Source: Thinopyrum elongatum (Eukaryota > Streptophyta > Magnoliopsida > Poales > Poaceae). From it: a stretch of DNA of 64,000 nucleotides. The stretch spans positions 236,604,807-236,668,806 of the forward strand of contig CM022300.1 of NCBI GenBank assembly GCA_011799875.1, given 5' to 3'. A program made the position numbers and the translations under genes. This document shows positions 45,601 to 57,641 of the stretch, in pieces. Below the pieces are notes generated by a model that was not told the DNA's origin, did not search any database, and was given only the letters and a program-made list of their open reading frames with translations. Within the stretch, counting starts at the first letter, position 1. Every line of letters begins with the position of its first letter.

Positions 45601-46284
45601 GGACAAATTCCACTTTATTTTACTAGTTAGCAAGCTTCTCATATTTTGTCGGTGCAACGAACATACGCGTTCGTTGCCCTGACTTATGCATCGGCGTGCA
45701 GCAAGACATACATCCAGTATCATGGCTTGACATAAGATAAGCCAGAGAAACCGCTCTTCGTGAGATCAAGGAGAGCATTAAGAAGACCAAGGTGACTAGA
45801 GAACCACCTAGGAAGGTTTCCCTTGCCGGGCAGGCGAGCCCGGCAGGGTCGAGACTATGACTAGAGATCAACCCCAAAGCCGCTCCAGCAAGGTTCTCGG
45901 GGCCGCCAAGGCTCCAAGACATGAGCCCGACAGGCTCCGTGCCGGCAGGCCTCCGCCAAGATGCCACCGCTCCACCTCATCGCACACAAGTCATTAATCA
46001 ATGCGGTGTCGAGCTCTCAAGTGGCTAGATGGATCCTGTTGGGTACGTGACAACCTGCTGGAGAAGAGATTAGCTTTATTGACACCCGTCTAGATGGCGT
46101 GTCACGCTAATAAGGAGAGGATGGATAAGCGGCGCGACAGGCTTGCCGGGCTTCAGCATCAGCATGACACCTAGCTGTGCATTTAATGCACTTTGTCCTA
46201 ACTGCCTGAGTTAGGTATGATAGCACTGTTAGCTATCTAATCATACTAAAATAACTGTTTTGCCACTTTGGTCGCCCCTTAACC

Positions 46285-46292
46285 TATAAAAG
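46285..46292 (+). promoter_or_regulatory. E9 LTR TATA box
   Basis: CCTATAAAAGGAGGCC is a strong plant TATA box about 640 bases into the LTR. Transcription would start near 46315-46325. Confidence 0.7.
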
Positions 46293-46583
46293 GAGGCCTG
46301 AGGCAACCTAGCAAAGGGTTCAAAAAACTTGATCCCCCCAACACTTGTACGCGCGTAGCTGCTCCCCGGAGGCGCATTTGCCGGGCTTGAGCACTCTACA
46401 CCTTCGTGTTCCTCCAAATCAATCCACCACAGCAGGAGTAGGGTTTTACGGTGCAAAGCGGCCCGAACCTGGGTAAAAGAGAGCTGTCCATAGTCACGTT
46501 GCCTTGCTGTTTCTGCTCTTTGTGCGATATGACCGTCCCCTTGCCGAACCACAAAAGGGCAGCCCGTCCCCATAGGTGATCGT

Positions 46584-48168
46584 TGCTACTTCTTGAGCTT
46601 GCGTTGATTTTTCCCTTGAAGAGGAAAGGGTGATGCAGCAAAGTAGAGATAAGTATTTCCCTCAGTTAGAGAACCAAGGTATCAATCCAGTAGGAGACAA
46701 CGCACAAATCACCAATACCTGCACAAACAGTCAAACACTTGCACCCAACGCGATAAAGGGGTTGTCAATCCCTTCACGGTCACTTGCAAAAGTGAGATCT
46801 GATAGAGATAGATAAAACTAAACAAAAGATAAAGTAAATATTTTTAGGGTTTTTGGTTTATAGATCTGAAAATAAAAGATTGCAAAATAGTAGATCGGAA
46901 AGTAATATGATGGAAAATAGACCCGGGGGCCATAGGTTTCACTAGAGGCTTCTCTCAAGATAGCAAATAATACGGTGGGTGAACAAATTACTGTCGAGCA
47001 ATTGATAGAAAAGCGCAAAGTTTTGACGAAATCCAAGGCAATGATTATGAAATATAGGCATCACGTCCGTGTCAAGTAGACCGACTCCTGCCTGCATCTA
47101 CTACTATTACTCCACACATCAACCGACTCCTGCCTGCATCTAGAGTATTAAGTTCATGAAGAACAGAGTAACGCTTTAAGTAAGATGACATGATGTAGAG
47201 GAATAAACTCAAGCAATATGATGTAAACCCCATCTTTTATCCTCGATGGCAACAATACAATACGTGCCTCACTGCCCCTACTGTCACTGGGAGAGGACAC
47301 CGCAAGATTGAACCCAAAGCCAAGAACTTCTCCCATTGCAAGAAAAACCAATCTAGTTGGCCAAACCAAACCGATAGTTCGAAGAGAATTACAAGGATAT
47401 CAAATCATGCATAAAAGAATTCAGAGAAGATTCAAATAATATTCATAGATAAGCTGATCATAAATCCACAATTCATCGGATGTCGACAAACACACCGCAT
47501 AAGAAGATTACATCAGATAGATCTCCAAGAACATCAAGGAGAACGTTGTATTGAGAATCAAAGAGAGAGAAGAAGCCATCTAGCTACTAGCTATGGACCC
47601 GTAGGTCTGAGGTAAACTACTCATGCTTCATCGGAAGGGCAATAGAGTTGATGTAGAAGCCCTCCGTGATCGAATCCCCCTACGGCAGGGTGCCGGAAAA
47701 GGCCACAAGATGGGATATCACGGGAACAGAAGGTTGCGGCGGTGGAAAAGTGTTTTCGTGGATGCTTCTGGTGGTTTGGGAATATATGTGAATATATAGG
47801 AGGAAGATCTAGGTCAGGGGGACACCGAGGGGCCCACAAGGTAGGGGGCTCGCCCTACCCCCTGGGCGCGCCCTCCCCCTTGTGGCCGCCTCGTGGCTCT
47901 TCTGACTTGCACTCCAAGTCTCCTGGGTGTCTTCTAGTCCAAGAAAAATCATCGCGAAGGTTTTATTCCGTTTGGACTCCGTTTGGTATTCCTTTTCTGC
48001 GAAGCTCAAAAACAAGGAAAAAAACAGAAACTGGCACTAGGCTCTAGGTTAATAAGTTAATCCCAAAAATAATATAAAATAGCATATTAATGCATATAAA
48101 ACATCCAAAACAGATAATATAATAGCATGGAATAATAAAAAAATTATAGATACGTTGGAGACGTATCA
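46584..48168 (-). repeat. E8 3' LTR
   Basis: It starts TGCTACTTCTTGAG and ends GAGACGTATCA on the plus strand. Length is 1,585 bp. The minus-strand TATA box CCTATATATTC is at 47791-47800. The GC stem arms are 47834-47841 and 47878-47885, with an inner GTAGGG/CCCTAC stem. Confidence 0.95.
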
Positions 48169-50916
48169 AGCATCCCCAAGCTTAATTCCTGCTCGTCCTC
48201 GAGTAGGTAAATGATAAAAACAGAATTTTTGATGTGGAATGCTACCGAACATATTTATCCATGTAATTTTCTTTATTGTGGCATGAATGTTCAGATCCAT
48301 AAGATTCAAAACAAAAGTTTAATATTGACATAAAAACAATAATACTTCAAGCATACTAGCAATGCAATTATGTCTTCTCAAAATAACATGGCCAAAGAAA
48401 GTTTATCCCTACAAAATCATATAGTCTGGCTATGCTCCATCTTCATCACACAAAGTATTCAAATCATGCACAACCCCGATGACAAGCCAAGCAATTGTTT
48501 CAAACTTTTGGTGTTCTCAAACCTTTTCAACTTTCACGCAATACATGAGCGTGAGCCATGGACATAGCACTATAGGTGGAATAGAATATGGTGGTTGTGG
48601 AGAAGACAAAAAGAGGGAAATAGTCTCACATCAACTAGGCGTATTAACGGTCTATGGAGATGCCCACCAATAGATATCCATGTGAGTGAGTAGGGATTGC
48701 CATGCAACGGATGCACTAGAGCTATAAGTTTATGAAAGCTCAAAAGAAAACTAAGTGGGTGTGCATCCAACTTGCTTGCTCATGAAGACCTAGGGCAATT
48801 TGAGGAAGCCCATCATTTTAAATATACAAGCCAAGTTCTATAATGAAAAATTCCCACTAGCATATGAAAGTGACAACATAGGAGACTCTCTATCATGAAG
48901 ATCATGGTGCTACTTTGAAGCACAAGTGTGGAAAAAAAGGATAGTAACATTGCCCCTTCTCTCTTTTTATCTCATTTTTTTGTTTGGCTTCTTTGGCCTC
49001 CCTTTTATTTTTTTCCTCACATGGGACAATGCTCTATAATGAAGATCATCACACTCTTATTTACTTACAACTCAAAAATTACAACTCGATACTTAGAACA
49101 AAAATATGACTCTATATGAATGCCTCCGGCGGTGTACCGGGATGTGCAATGACTCAAGAGTGACATGTATGAAAGAATTATGAAAGGTGGCTTTGCCACA
49201 AATACGATGTCAACTACATGATCATGCAAAGCAATATGACAATGATGGAACGTGTCATAATAAAACGGAACGGTGGAAAGTTGCATGGCAATATATCTCG
49301 GAATGGCTATGGAAATGCCATAATAGGTAGGTATGGTGGCTGTTTTGAGGAAGGTATATGGTGGGTTTATGGTACCGGCGAAAGTTGCGCGGCACTAGAG
49401 AGGCTAGCAAAGGTGGAAGGGTGAGAGTGCGTATAATCCATGGACTCAACATTAGTCATAAAGAACTCACATACTTATTGCAAAAATCTATTAGTCATCG
49501 AAACAAAGTACTACGCGCATGCTCCTAGGGGGATAGATTGGTAGGAAAAGACCATCGCTCGTCCCCGACCGCCACTCATAAGGAAGACAATCAAAAAAAT
49601 ACCTCATGCTCCAACTTCGTTACATAACGGTTCACCATACGTGCATGCTACGGGAATCACAAACCTCAACACAAGTATTTCTCCAATTCACAATTACTCA
49701 CTAGCATGACTCTAATATCACCATCTCTATATCTCAAAACAATCATAAGGAATCAAACTTCTCATAGTATTCAATGCACTTTATATGAAAGTTTTTATTA
49801 TATCCCTCTTGGATGCCTATCATATTAGGACTAAATTCATAACCAAAGCAAATTACCACGCTGTTTAGAGACTCTCAAAATAATATAAGTGAAGCATGAT
49901 AGTTCAATAATTTCTACAAAATAAAGCCACCGCCGTGCTCTAAAAAGATATAAGTGAAGCACTAGAGCAAAATTCCCTAGCTCAAAAGATATAATTGAAG
50001 CACATAGAGTATTCTAATAAATCACGATTCATGCGTGTCCCTCTCAAAAGGTGTGTACAGCAAGGATGATTGTGGAAAACTAAAAAACAAATACTCAATT
50101 CATACAAGACGCTCCAAGCAAAACACATATCATGTGGTGAATAAAAATATAGCCTCAAGTAAAGTTACCGATAGACGAAGACGAAAGAGGGGATGCCTTC
50201 TGGGGCATCCCCAAGCTTAGGCTCTTGGTTGTCCTTGAATATTACCTTGGGGTGCCTTGGGCATCCCCAAGCTTATGCTCTTGCCACTCCTTATTCCATA
50301 GTCCATCAAATCCTTACCCAAAACTTGAAAACTTCACAACACAAAACTCAACTGACAATCTCATAAGCTCCGTTAGTATAAGAAAATAAATCACCACTTT
50401 TGGTACTGTTGTGAACTCATTCTTTATTTATATTGGTGTATATCCACTGTATTCCAACTTCTCTATGTTTCATACCCCCCGATACTACCCATAGATTCAT
50501 CAAAATAAGCAAACAACACATAGAAAACAGAATCTGTCAAAAACATAACAGTCTACGAAGATCTGAATTGTTATAATACTTATATAACTCCAAAAATTCT
50601 GAAAAATTAGGACAACATAGAAAATTTGTATATCAATCTTGTGTAAAAAATTCAGTGTTTTCCACACTCCAGTGAACCTAAACAATTCTGTGACTGTATG
50701 CAAAAGTTTCTGTTTTTCAGCAAGATCAAATCAACTATCACCGTAAGCCATCCCAAAGGTCTTACTTGGCACAAACACTAATTAAAACACAAAAACACAT
50801 CTAACCAGAGGCTAGATGAATTATTTATTGAAAAACAGAACCAAATTTTTTTTTGGGTTGCCTCCCAACAAGCGCTATTGTTTAACGCCCTTAGCTAGGC
50901 ATAAAAACACATAGAT
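48169..50916 (-). other. E8 non-coding internal tail
   Basis: About 2.7 kb between the protease and the 3' LTR, homologous in inverted orientation to E2 20073-22606. The minus strand has the terminal polypurine tract AAGCTTGGGGATGCT at 48169-48183 and further GGGGATGCC-type copies near 50200-50220 and 50258-50275. No supported ORF. Confidence 0.75.
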
Positions 50917-53001
50917 CTAGGTATTGTCATCTTTGGTATGCAATTCATAAGTAGCTCTCATAATAGATTCATATGGCAACTTAATTTTCTTTGTAGGAAA
51001 GTGTTCCATGCCCTTCCTTAACAGAAATTGAAATCTAATGTTTCGTTCTTTCATATCAATAATTGCACCAATCGTTCTAAGGAAAGGTCTACCAAGAATA
51101 ATAGGACATGTAGGATTGCAATCTATATCAAGAACGATGAAATCTACGGGCACATAATTCCTATTTGAAACAATAAGACTTCATTAATCCTTCCCATAGG
51201 TTTCTTAATAGTGGAATCCGCAAGATGCAAATTTAAGGAACAGTCATTAAATTCACGGAAACCTAGCACATCACATAAAGTTTTTGGAATCGTGGAAACG
51301 CTAGCACCCAAATCACACAAAGCATGGCACTCATAATCTTTAATCTTAATGTTAATAGTAGGTTCCCACTCATCATAAAGTTTTCTAGGGAAAGAAACTT
51401 CCAATTCAAGCTTTTCTTCAAAAGATTTCATCATGGCATCAACGATATGTTTAGTAAAAGCTTTGTTTTGATTATAAGAATGACGAGAATTCAACATGTA
51501 TTGCAACAAGGAAATACAATCTATCAAAGAACAATTATCATAATTAAAATCCTTGAAATCCAAAAGAGTGGGTTCATTGCTACTTAAAGTTTTGACCACT
51601 CTAATCCCACTTTTATCAATTTTTGCATCTAGATCTATAAACTCCGAATCATTGGGACACCTTTTAACTAAAGTTGAATCATCTCCAGTCCCATCTTTAT
51701 CAAGATTTATATTGGAAAACAAAGATTCAATAGGAGTCACATCAATCACTTTAAGATCTTCATCATTATTTTCACAAAAACTAGAAGAACACGATTTTAC
51801 AAACCAATCTCGTTTAGCATGCATCTTAGTGGTTCTTTCTTTGCACTCATCAATGGAGATTCTCATAGCCTTTAGAGATTCATTGATATCATGCTTGGGT
51901 GGAATAGATCTAATTTTCAAAGAATCAACATCAAGAGAAATTCTATCCACGTTCCTAGCCAAATCATCCATCTTAAGCAATTTTTCTTCAACCAAAGCAT
52001 TAAAATTCTTTTGCGAACTCATAAATTCTTTAACACTATTCTCAAAATCAGAGGGCATCTTATCATAATTTCCATAAGAATTGTTGTAGGAATTACCATA
52101 ATTATTAGAGGAATTACTAGGAAACGACCTTGGATTAAAATTACCTCTATACGCGTTATTACCAAAATTGTTCCTACCAACAAAATTCTAATCCATAGAT
52201 TCATTATTATTCTCAATCAAAGTAGACAAAGGCATATCATTAGGATCAATAGGAGCACTCTTGCTAGCAAATAATTTCATAAGTTCATCCATCTTTCCAC
52301 TCAAAACATTAATCTCTTCAATCGCATGCACTTTTTTTACTAGTGGAAGATCTTTCGGTATGCCATTGAGAATAATTAACCATAATATTATCTAGGAGTT
52401 TAGTAGCTTATCCTATAGTAATTTCCATAAAAGTACCTCCCGCGGCTGAATCTAAAAGATTTCTAGAAACAAAATTCAATTCGGCATAAAAAAATTGTAT
52501 GATCATCCATAAATTTAAACCATGAGTAGGGCAATTTCGTATCATCAATTTCATCCTCTCCCAAGATTGTGCAACATGTTCATGATCAAGTTGCTTAAAA
52601 TTCATAATATCGTTCCTAAGGGAGATGATCTTAGCGAGAGGAAAATACTTGGAAATAAAAGCATCTTTACACTTATTCCATGAATCAATACTATTTTTAG
52701 GCAAAGATGGAAACCAAGTTTTAGCACGATCTTGAAGTGAAAACGGAAATAGCTCCAATTTAACAATATCATTATCCACATCTTTTTTCTTTTGCATATC
52801 ACACAACTCAATGAAACTATTCAGATGGGATGCGACATCTTCACTAGGAAGGCCGGAAAATTGATCTTTCATAACAAGATTCAGCAAAGCGGCATTAATT
52901 TCATAAGATTCCGCACTAGTGGCGGGAGCAATCGGAGTACTAATAAAATCATTGTTATTAGTGTTGGAAAAGTCACACAATTTGGTATTCTCTTGAGTCA
53001 T
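50917..53001 (-). pseudogene. E8 Gag-protease, frameshifted
   Basis: Gag starts at the ATG at 53001 (MTQENTKLCDFSNTNNNDFI) and shows the capsid block FSLQDRAKTWFPSLPKNSID, then ISKYFPLAKI and HEHVAQSWERMKLMIRNCP. After the stop at 52408 the reading continues in pieces to a second block (52058-51144). That block ends in the protease active site CHALCDLGASVSTIPKTL. After another shift, 51153-50917 holds CPIILGRPFLRTIGAIIDM. The middle is asparagine-rich, without a zinc knuckle that I can see. Reading-frame changes at both joints make it non-functional. Confidence 0.85.
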
Positions 53002-53208
53002 CGTGACAAAGTAAGCAATCTAACACACGAGCAAACAAAAAGGCAAACGAAAAAGACGAACGGAAGAAGGGCGAATAAAAAGGCAAATATTTTCAAAAAT
53101 CATTTTAAAAGTGGGGGAGAGGAAAACGAGAGGCAAATGGCGAATAATGTAATGCAAGAGATGAGAGTTTATGATGGGTACTTGGTATGTCTTGACTTGG
53201 CGTAGATC

Positions 53209-53227
53209 TCCCCGGCAACGGCGCCAG
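53209..53227 (-). other. E8 primer binding site (tRNA-Asp type)
   Basis: The minus strand reads TGGCGCCGTTGCCGGGGA, the exact Asp-type primer site, inside the 5' LTR edge at 53238. Confidence 0.9.
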
Positions 53228-53237
53228 AAATTCTTCC

Positions 53238-54793
53238 TGCTACTTCTTGAGCTTGCGTTGGTTTTTCCCTTGAAGAGGAAAGGGTGATGCAACAAAGTAG
53301 AGATAAGTATTTGCCTCAGTTAGAGAACCAAGGTATCAATCCAGTAGGAGACAACGCACAAATCACCAATACCTGCACAAACAATCAAACACTTGCACCC
53401 AACGCGATAAAGAGGTTGTCAATCCCTTCACGGTCACTTGCAAAAGTGAGATCTGATAGAGATAGATAAAACTAAACAAAAGATAAAGTAAATATGTTTA
53501 GGGTTTTTGGTTTATAGATCTAAAGATAAAAGATTGCAAAATAGTAGATCGAAAAGTAATATGATGGAAAATAGACCCGGGGGCCATTGGTTTCACTAGA
53601 GGCTTCTCTCAAGATAGCAAATAATACGGTGGGTGAACAAATTACTGTTGAGCAATTGATAGAAAAGCGCAAAGTTATGACGAAATCCAAGGCAATGATT
53701 ATGAAATATAGGCATCACGTCCGTGTCAAGTAGACCGACTCCTGCCTGCATCTACTACTATTACTCCACACATCGACCGACTCCTGCCTGCATCTAGAGT
53801 ATTAAGTTCATGAAAAACAAAGTAACACTTTAAGTAAGATGACATGATGTAGAGGAATAAACTCAAGCAATATGATGTAAACCCCATTTTTTATCCTCGA
53901 TGGAAACAATACAATATGTGCCTTGCTGCCCCTACTGTCACTGGGAGAGGACACCGCAAGATTAAACCCAAAGCCAAGCACTTCTCCCATTGCAAGAAAA
54001 ACCAATCTAGTTGGCCAAACCAAACTGATAGTTCGAAGAGAATTACAAGGATATCAAATCATGCATAAAAGAATTCAGAGAAGATTCAAATAATATTCAT
54101 AGATAAGCTGATCATAAATCCACAATTCATCGGATCTCGACAAACACACCGCAAAAGAAGATTACATCGGATAGATCTCCAAGAACATCAAGGAGAACGT
54201 TGTATTGAGAATCAAAGAGAGAGAAGAAGCCATCTAGCTACTAGCTATGGACCCGTAGGTCTGAGGTAAACTACTCACGCTTCATCAGAAGGGCAATAGA
54301 GTTGATGTAGAAGCCCTCCGTGATCGAATCCCCCTCCGGCAGGATGCCGGAAAAGGCCCCAAGATGGGATATCACGGGAACAGAAGGTTGCGGCGATGGA
54401 AAAGTGTTTTCGTTGATGCTTCTGGTGGTTTGGGAATATATGTGAATATGTAGGAGGAAGATCTAGGTCAGGGGGTCATCGAGGGGCCCACAAGGCAGGG
54501 GGGCGCGCCCTCCCCCCTTGTGGCTCTTCTGACTTGCACTCCAAGTCTCCTGGGTGTCTTCTGGTCCAAGAAAAATCATCGCGAAGGTTTTATTCCGTTT
54601 GGACTCCGTTTGGTATTCCTTTTCTGTGAAGCTCAAAAACAAGGAAAAAACAGAAACTGGCACTGGGCTCTAGGTTAATAAGTTAGTCCCAAAAATAATA
54701 TAAAATAGCATATTAATGCATATAAAACATCCAAAACATATAATATAATAGCATGGAACAATAAAAAATTAGAGATACGTTGGAGACGTATCA
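53238..54793 (-). repeat. E8 5' LTR
   Basis: It matches the 3' LTR over 1,556 bp with about 47 differences. Its TATA position reads CCTACATATTC (54445-54455) where the 3' LTR has CCTATATATTC. GC stem arms are 54488-54495 and 54516-54523, with a shorter loop than in the 3' LTR. Confidence 0.95.
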
Positions 54794-54817
54794 ATCGTGC
54801 TTCCACGCGGACATCTT

Positions 54818-54836
54818 TGGTATGCCAGGTAGGGGG
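54818..54836 (+). other. E9 primer binding site
   Basis: TGGTATGCCAGGTAGGGGG follows the LTR end by four bases. It resembles the TGGCGCGCCAGGTAGGGG site of other grass Gypsy elements. The tRNA identity is not assigned. Confidence 0.65.
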
Positions 54837-54889
54837 CGTCACTCGTGCGAACCTGAAGCGCGTGATCTTCATCACCTTCTGCATCTTCA

Positions 54890-56608
54890 ATGGCTCCTAA
54901 GAAGAAAAGTGGTGCTGTAGCACATCCTTCCACTTCAAAGGTTTCCTCGCCTACGGCTGCGGGCGCCGCGGACGCTGCAGCCGCGACGGGCGGGAAGGTG
55001 CTGCAGACGGTGCCACCAACACCCGCACCACCATCGGAGTAGGGACCAGTGCTGCAGGGGCGGCCCAGCTCCCTTGACCTTTTGGTGAGCATGCTCACGT
55101 TGGTGCAAGCCAAGGAGATGCCCAGCTTCCACCTCCTCGTGGCACCAGCGAGCGCGACCAGCGTAGCATCGACACCCACTTCGGTGCTAGCCAAGATCTA
55201 TTGGCCGCATCATCCAGAGGGGCGGCGATAGGATGCATGCTCCGTCCCACGCAGGGCGAGCATGCCAAGACCCCGAGCGGCGCTGTCGATCCTCCATGAC
55301 CGTGTCCGCATGGGAAGGGCCCAGCTAATCAAGATGCTGGCCATCAAGAACAGCTTCGGCCACGCCAAACCGCTCTGGTGATTGGACAGAGGCGGCAGGG
55401 GCATGATAACGTTCCTTCTGGTTCGTCCAGGAGTCGAGCGGTGTCGCGTTCCGCTTCTCACGCCATGCCGGAGACGGTGGACGAGGGAATGGCGAGAGCT
55501 CAGCTATGGCTGAACTTTCCCCCAGCAGCAGACAAGATGGATGAATGGAGAGCTACCATTCAGAGCCTCATCGGTTTTACTGAAGCCAACAAGTCGCAGT
55601 CCGCGGAGCCTTCGCGACGCCCGCAGGCGACGCCAGCAGCACCCGCTGGTGGCCAAGTTTAGAGAACTACACCTACGGTGCAGTCCCCTCCACAGCAGCC
55701 CACCCAAGGGCAACCGCGGCGGGCTCAGCAAACCCAAGACGTCGATGAGCCTGACGAAGCGTCAATGGCTTCCTATGACCCACGACTCCAGCAGGATCAA
55801 CGCCAAGTGTTGAGAGACAGGAGGAAGGAAGACGCCCGCGTCACCATTGAGCGGCATCGTGAGACGCACCGTCAGTCAGACAGGCGTAATGGACCCGACG
55901 CTGACGAACCCGTGCCCAATGTTGGCGGGTACTTGCCTTACGAGGTAGGTGCCCTGCCTTTACTCATGAGCTGCGGCAAGTCCGTTGGCCATCCTCTCGC
56001 ACCTTCAAGCCTGACCTGCCGGAGAAGTATGCTGGAAAACTGAATCTGGCAGAGTTTCTGGGCATCTATACGATTGCCGTCCAGGCTGCCGGAGGAAGAG
56101 ATGATAAAGTACTTGCCAACTACTTCCCGTTGGCTCTTAAGCCTAATGTGAGGTCTTGGCTGATGCACTTGCTGGAAGACTATATTTATTCATGGGCAGA
56201 CCCATGCAATGAGTTCGTTGGCGCTTTTACTAGCGGTCATCCAGAACCAGGACAGCCCAGTGACATGCAGGCCCTACCACATAAAGAAGGGGAAAGCTTG
56301 CGCAAATACCTACCGAGATTCAGTCGAGTGCACCGCAACATCCTTAGATACACCCGACAGCTGTGGTTGCCGCATTCCACACGAATGTGCGCGATTGAAG
56401 GATGCATGCTAAGATGAATGTTCGCCTGCCAAAGACCATCAATGAACTATACATGTTGGCGGACAAGTGTGCTCGGGTTGAAGAGAGCAGAAGACTTCCA
56501 GGAGAGGAGATTGGTGTCGAAGTCGATTCAGAAGACGACGACGACACCGCCACTTGTGGGAAGAGAAACAGGAAATGCAACAAGAAGTGTAAGGGGAAAG
56601 CAGTGATG
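54890..56608 (+). pseudogene. E9 Gag, broken by stops and shifts
   Basis: The likely start is the ATG at 54890 (MAPKKKSGAVAHPSTSKVSS). A stop follows near 55037. Later blocks in changing frames keep typical Gypsy Gag signatures: QAAGGRDDKVLANYFPLAL, VRSWLMHLLEDYIYSWADPC and EGESLRKYLPRFSRVHRN. The end reads MNVRLPKTINELYMLADKCA followed by an acidic and then basic tail, which is cut at 56613 by E12. Capsid formation would be its role. Confidence 0.85.
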
Positions 56609-56613
56609 GCCGT

Positions 56614-57069
56614 TGATGACCCACAAGTATAGGGGATCAATTGTTGTACTTTCAGTAAGTAAGAGTGTCGAACCCAACGAGGTGCAGAAGGAAATGACAA
56701 GCGGTTTTTAGCAAGGTATTTTCTGCACGCTCTGAAATTATCGGTAACAGATAGTTTTGTGATAAGGTAATTCATAACGGGTAACAAGTAACAAGTGTAA
56801 CAAAGGTGCAACAAGGTGGCCCAATCCTTTTTGTAGCAAATGATACGCCTGGACGAACTCTTATATAAAGCAAAGCGCTCCCGAGGACACATGGGAATTA
56901 TTGTCAAGTTGGTTTTCATCACGCTCATATGATTCGTGTTCATTACTTTGATAATTTGATATGTGGGTGGACCGGTGCTTGGGTGCTGTCCTTACTTGGA
57001 CAAGCCTCCCACTTATGATTAACCCCTCTCGCAAGCATCCACAACTATGAAAGAAGAATTAAGATAAAT
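56614..57069 (-). mobile_element. E12: LTR fragment of the E1 family
   Basis: It starts TGATGACCCACAAGTATAGG and matches E1 2765-3220 closely. It is cut at 57069 by the CACTA end of E10. The five bases before it, GCCGT, would be a target duplication. It is the U5 end of an LTR from a minus-strand element whose remainder lies beyond E10. Confidence 0.85.
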
Positions 57070-57427
57070 CACTACAAAAAAAAGACACATCCGTGACATT
57101 TTGGGCCGAATGATTTTTTTTCCTGTCATGCTTATGACACTTCTATGATGATAATTGTGACAAAACCCGGTATCATCATAGATGTGGTGGGCTCCTACTT
57201 CTATGACAAAAAATCATGACAGAAAATGGGCTTTTCGTCCTGGGCGGGCCGAAGATGCAACTGCATGACATTCTTTGGGCCGTCCATGACGGAAAAAATC
57301 GTGGTAGAAGCGAGGGCGAGTAAAATATCGGGGAGTTCCCGATTACGGTGGGTGGTCGGGGCCGAGCGATGCACAGAGGTTTGCGCGTTTCTCTCGTGTA
57401 CGGACGTGTGTGTGAGGCGTTGGCTAA

Positions 57428-57600
57428 CTGAACCCGAGCGATCGCATGTTACTGAACCCGAGCGATCGATCCTTGGCTGTTAACTGAACCCAAGCGATTC
57501 ATTCGCTGCTGACTGAACCCGAGCGATTCCTTCGCTGCTGCTGCTAACTGAACCGAGTGATCGATCACTGCTGCTGCTTACACTGAAGCCGATCGAGCCC
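57428..57600. repeat. E10 array of ACTGAACCCGAGCGAT
   Basis: Units start at 57428, 57452, 57484, 57513 and 57548, plus a diverged one at 57583. Spacing is 24-35 bp. GAGCGAT is often followed by CGAT, giving a GATCGATC-like dyad. Confidence 0.8.
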
Positions 57601-57641
57601 CCGTGTGAGATGTAGCTAGCCAGCCGGTGTTGGTTGCCTCT

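Larger units (their letters stand above)
46584..54793 (-). mobile_element. E8: complete gag-protease LTR retrotransposon
   Basis: LTRs at 46584-48168 and 53238-54793 are flanked by the perfect duplication ATCGT (46579-46583 and 54794-54798). The minus strand has Asp primer site, gag, protease, a long non-coding tail with polypurine-like motifs, polypurine tract and 3' LTR. Reverse transcriptase and integrase are absent. About 47 LTR differences in 1.55 kb by hand (about 3.0%). LTRs are of the E2/E4/E5 family, but the coding part differs from E2. Confidence 0.95.
45647..56613 (+). mobile_element. E9: Gypsy retrotransposon, 5' part, split by E8
   Basis: The 5' LTR begins about TGTCGGTGCAACG (45647) and ends ...CGCGGACA at 54813. 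E8 and one TSD copy are inserted 15 bases before its end. A primer site and a broken gag follow, and the element is cut at 56613 by the E12 LTR. The left boundary is judged from the TG start only; no second LTR is in the window. Confidence 0.75.

Noticed and set aside
45266..45626. Plus-strand open frames of about 106 and 67 codons
   Set aside because: They are in a CT/CA-rich tract and translate to H/T/S/P-rich low-complexity sequence.
26229..57080. E6 and E10 as the two ends of one large CACTA element
   Set aside because: Both ends read CACTAC in the same direction, whereas the two ends of one element must be inverted, and their flanking triplets (TTG, AAT) differ.
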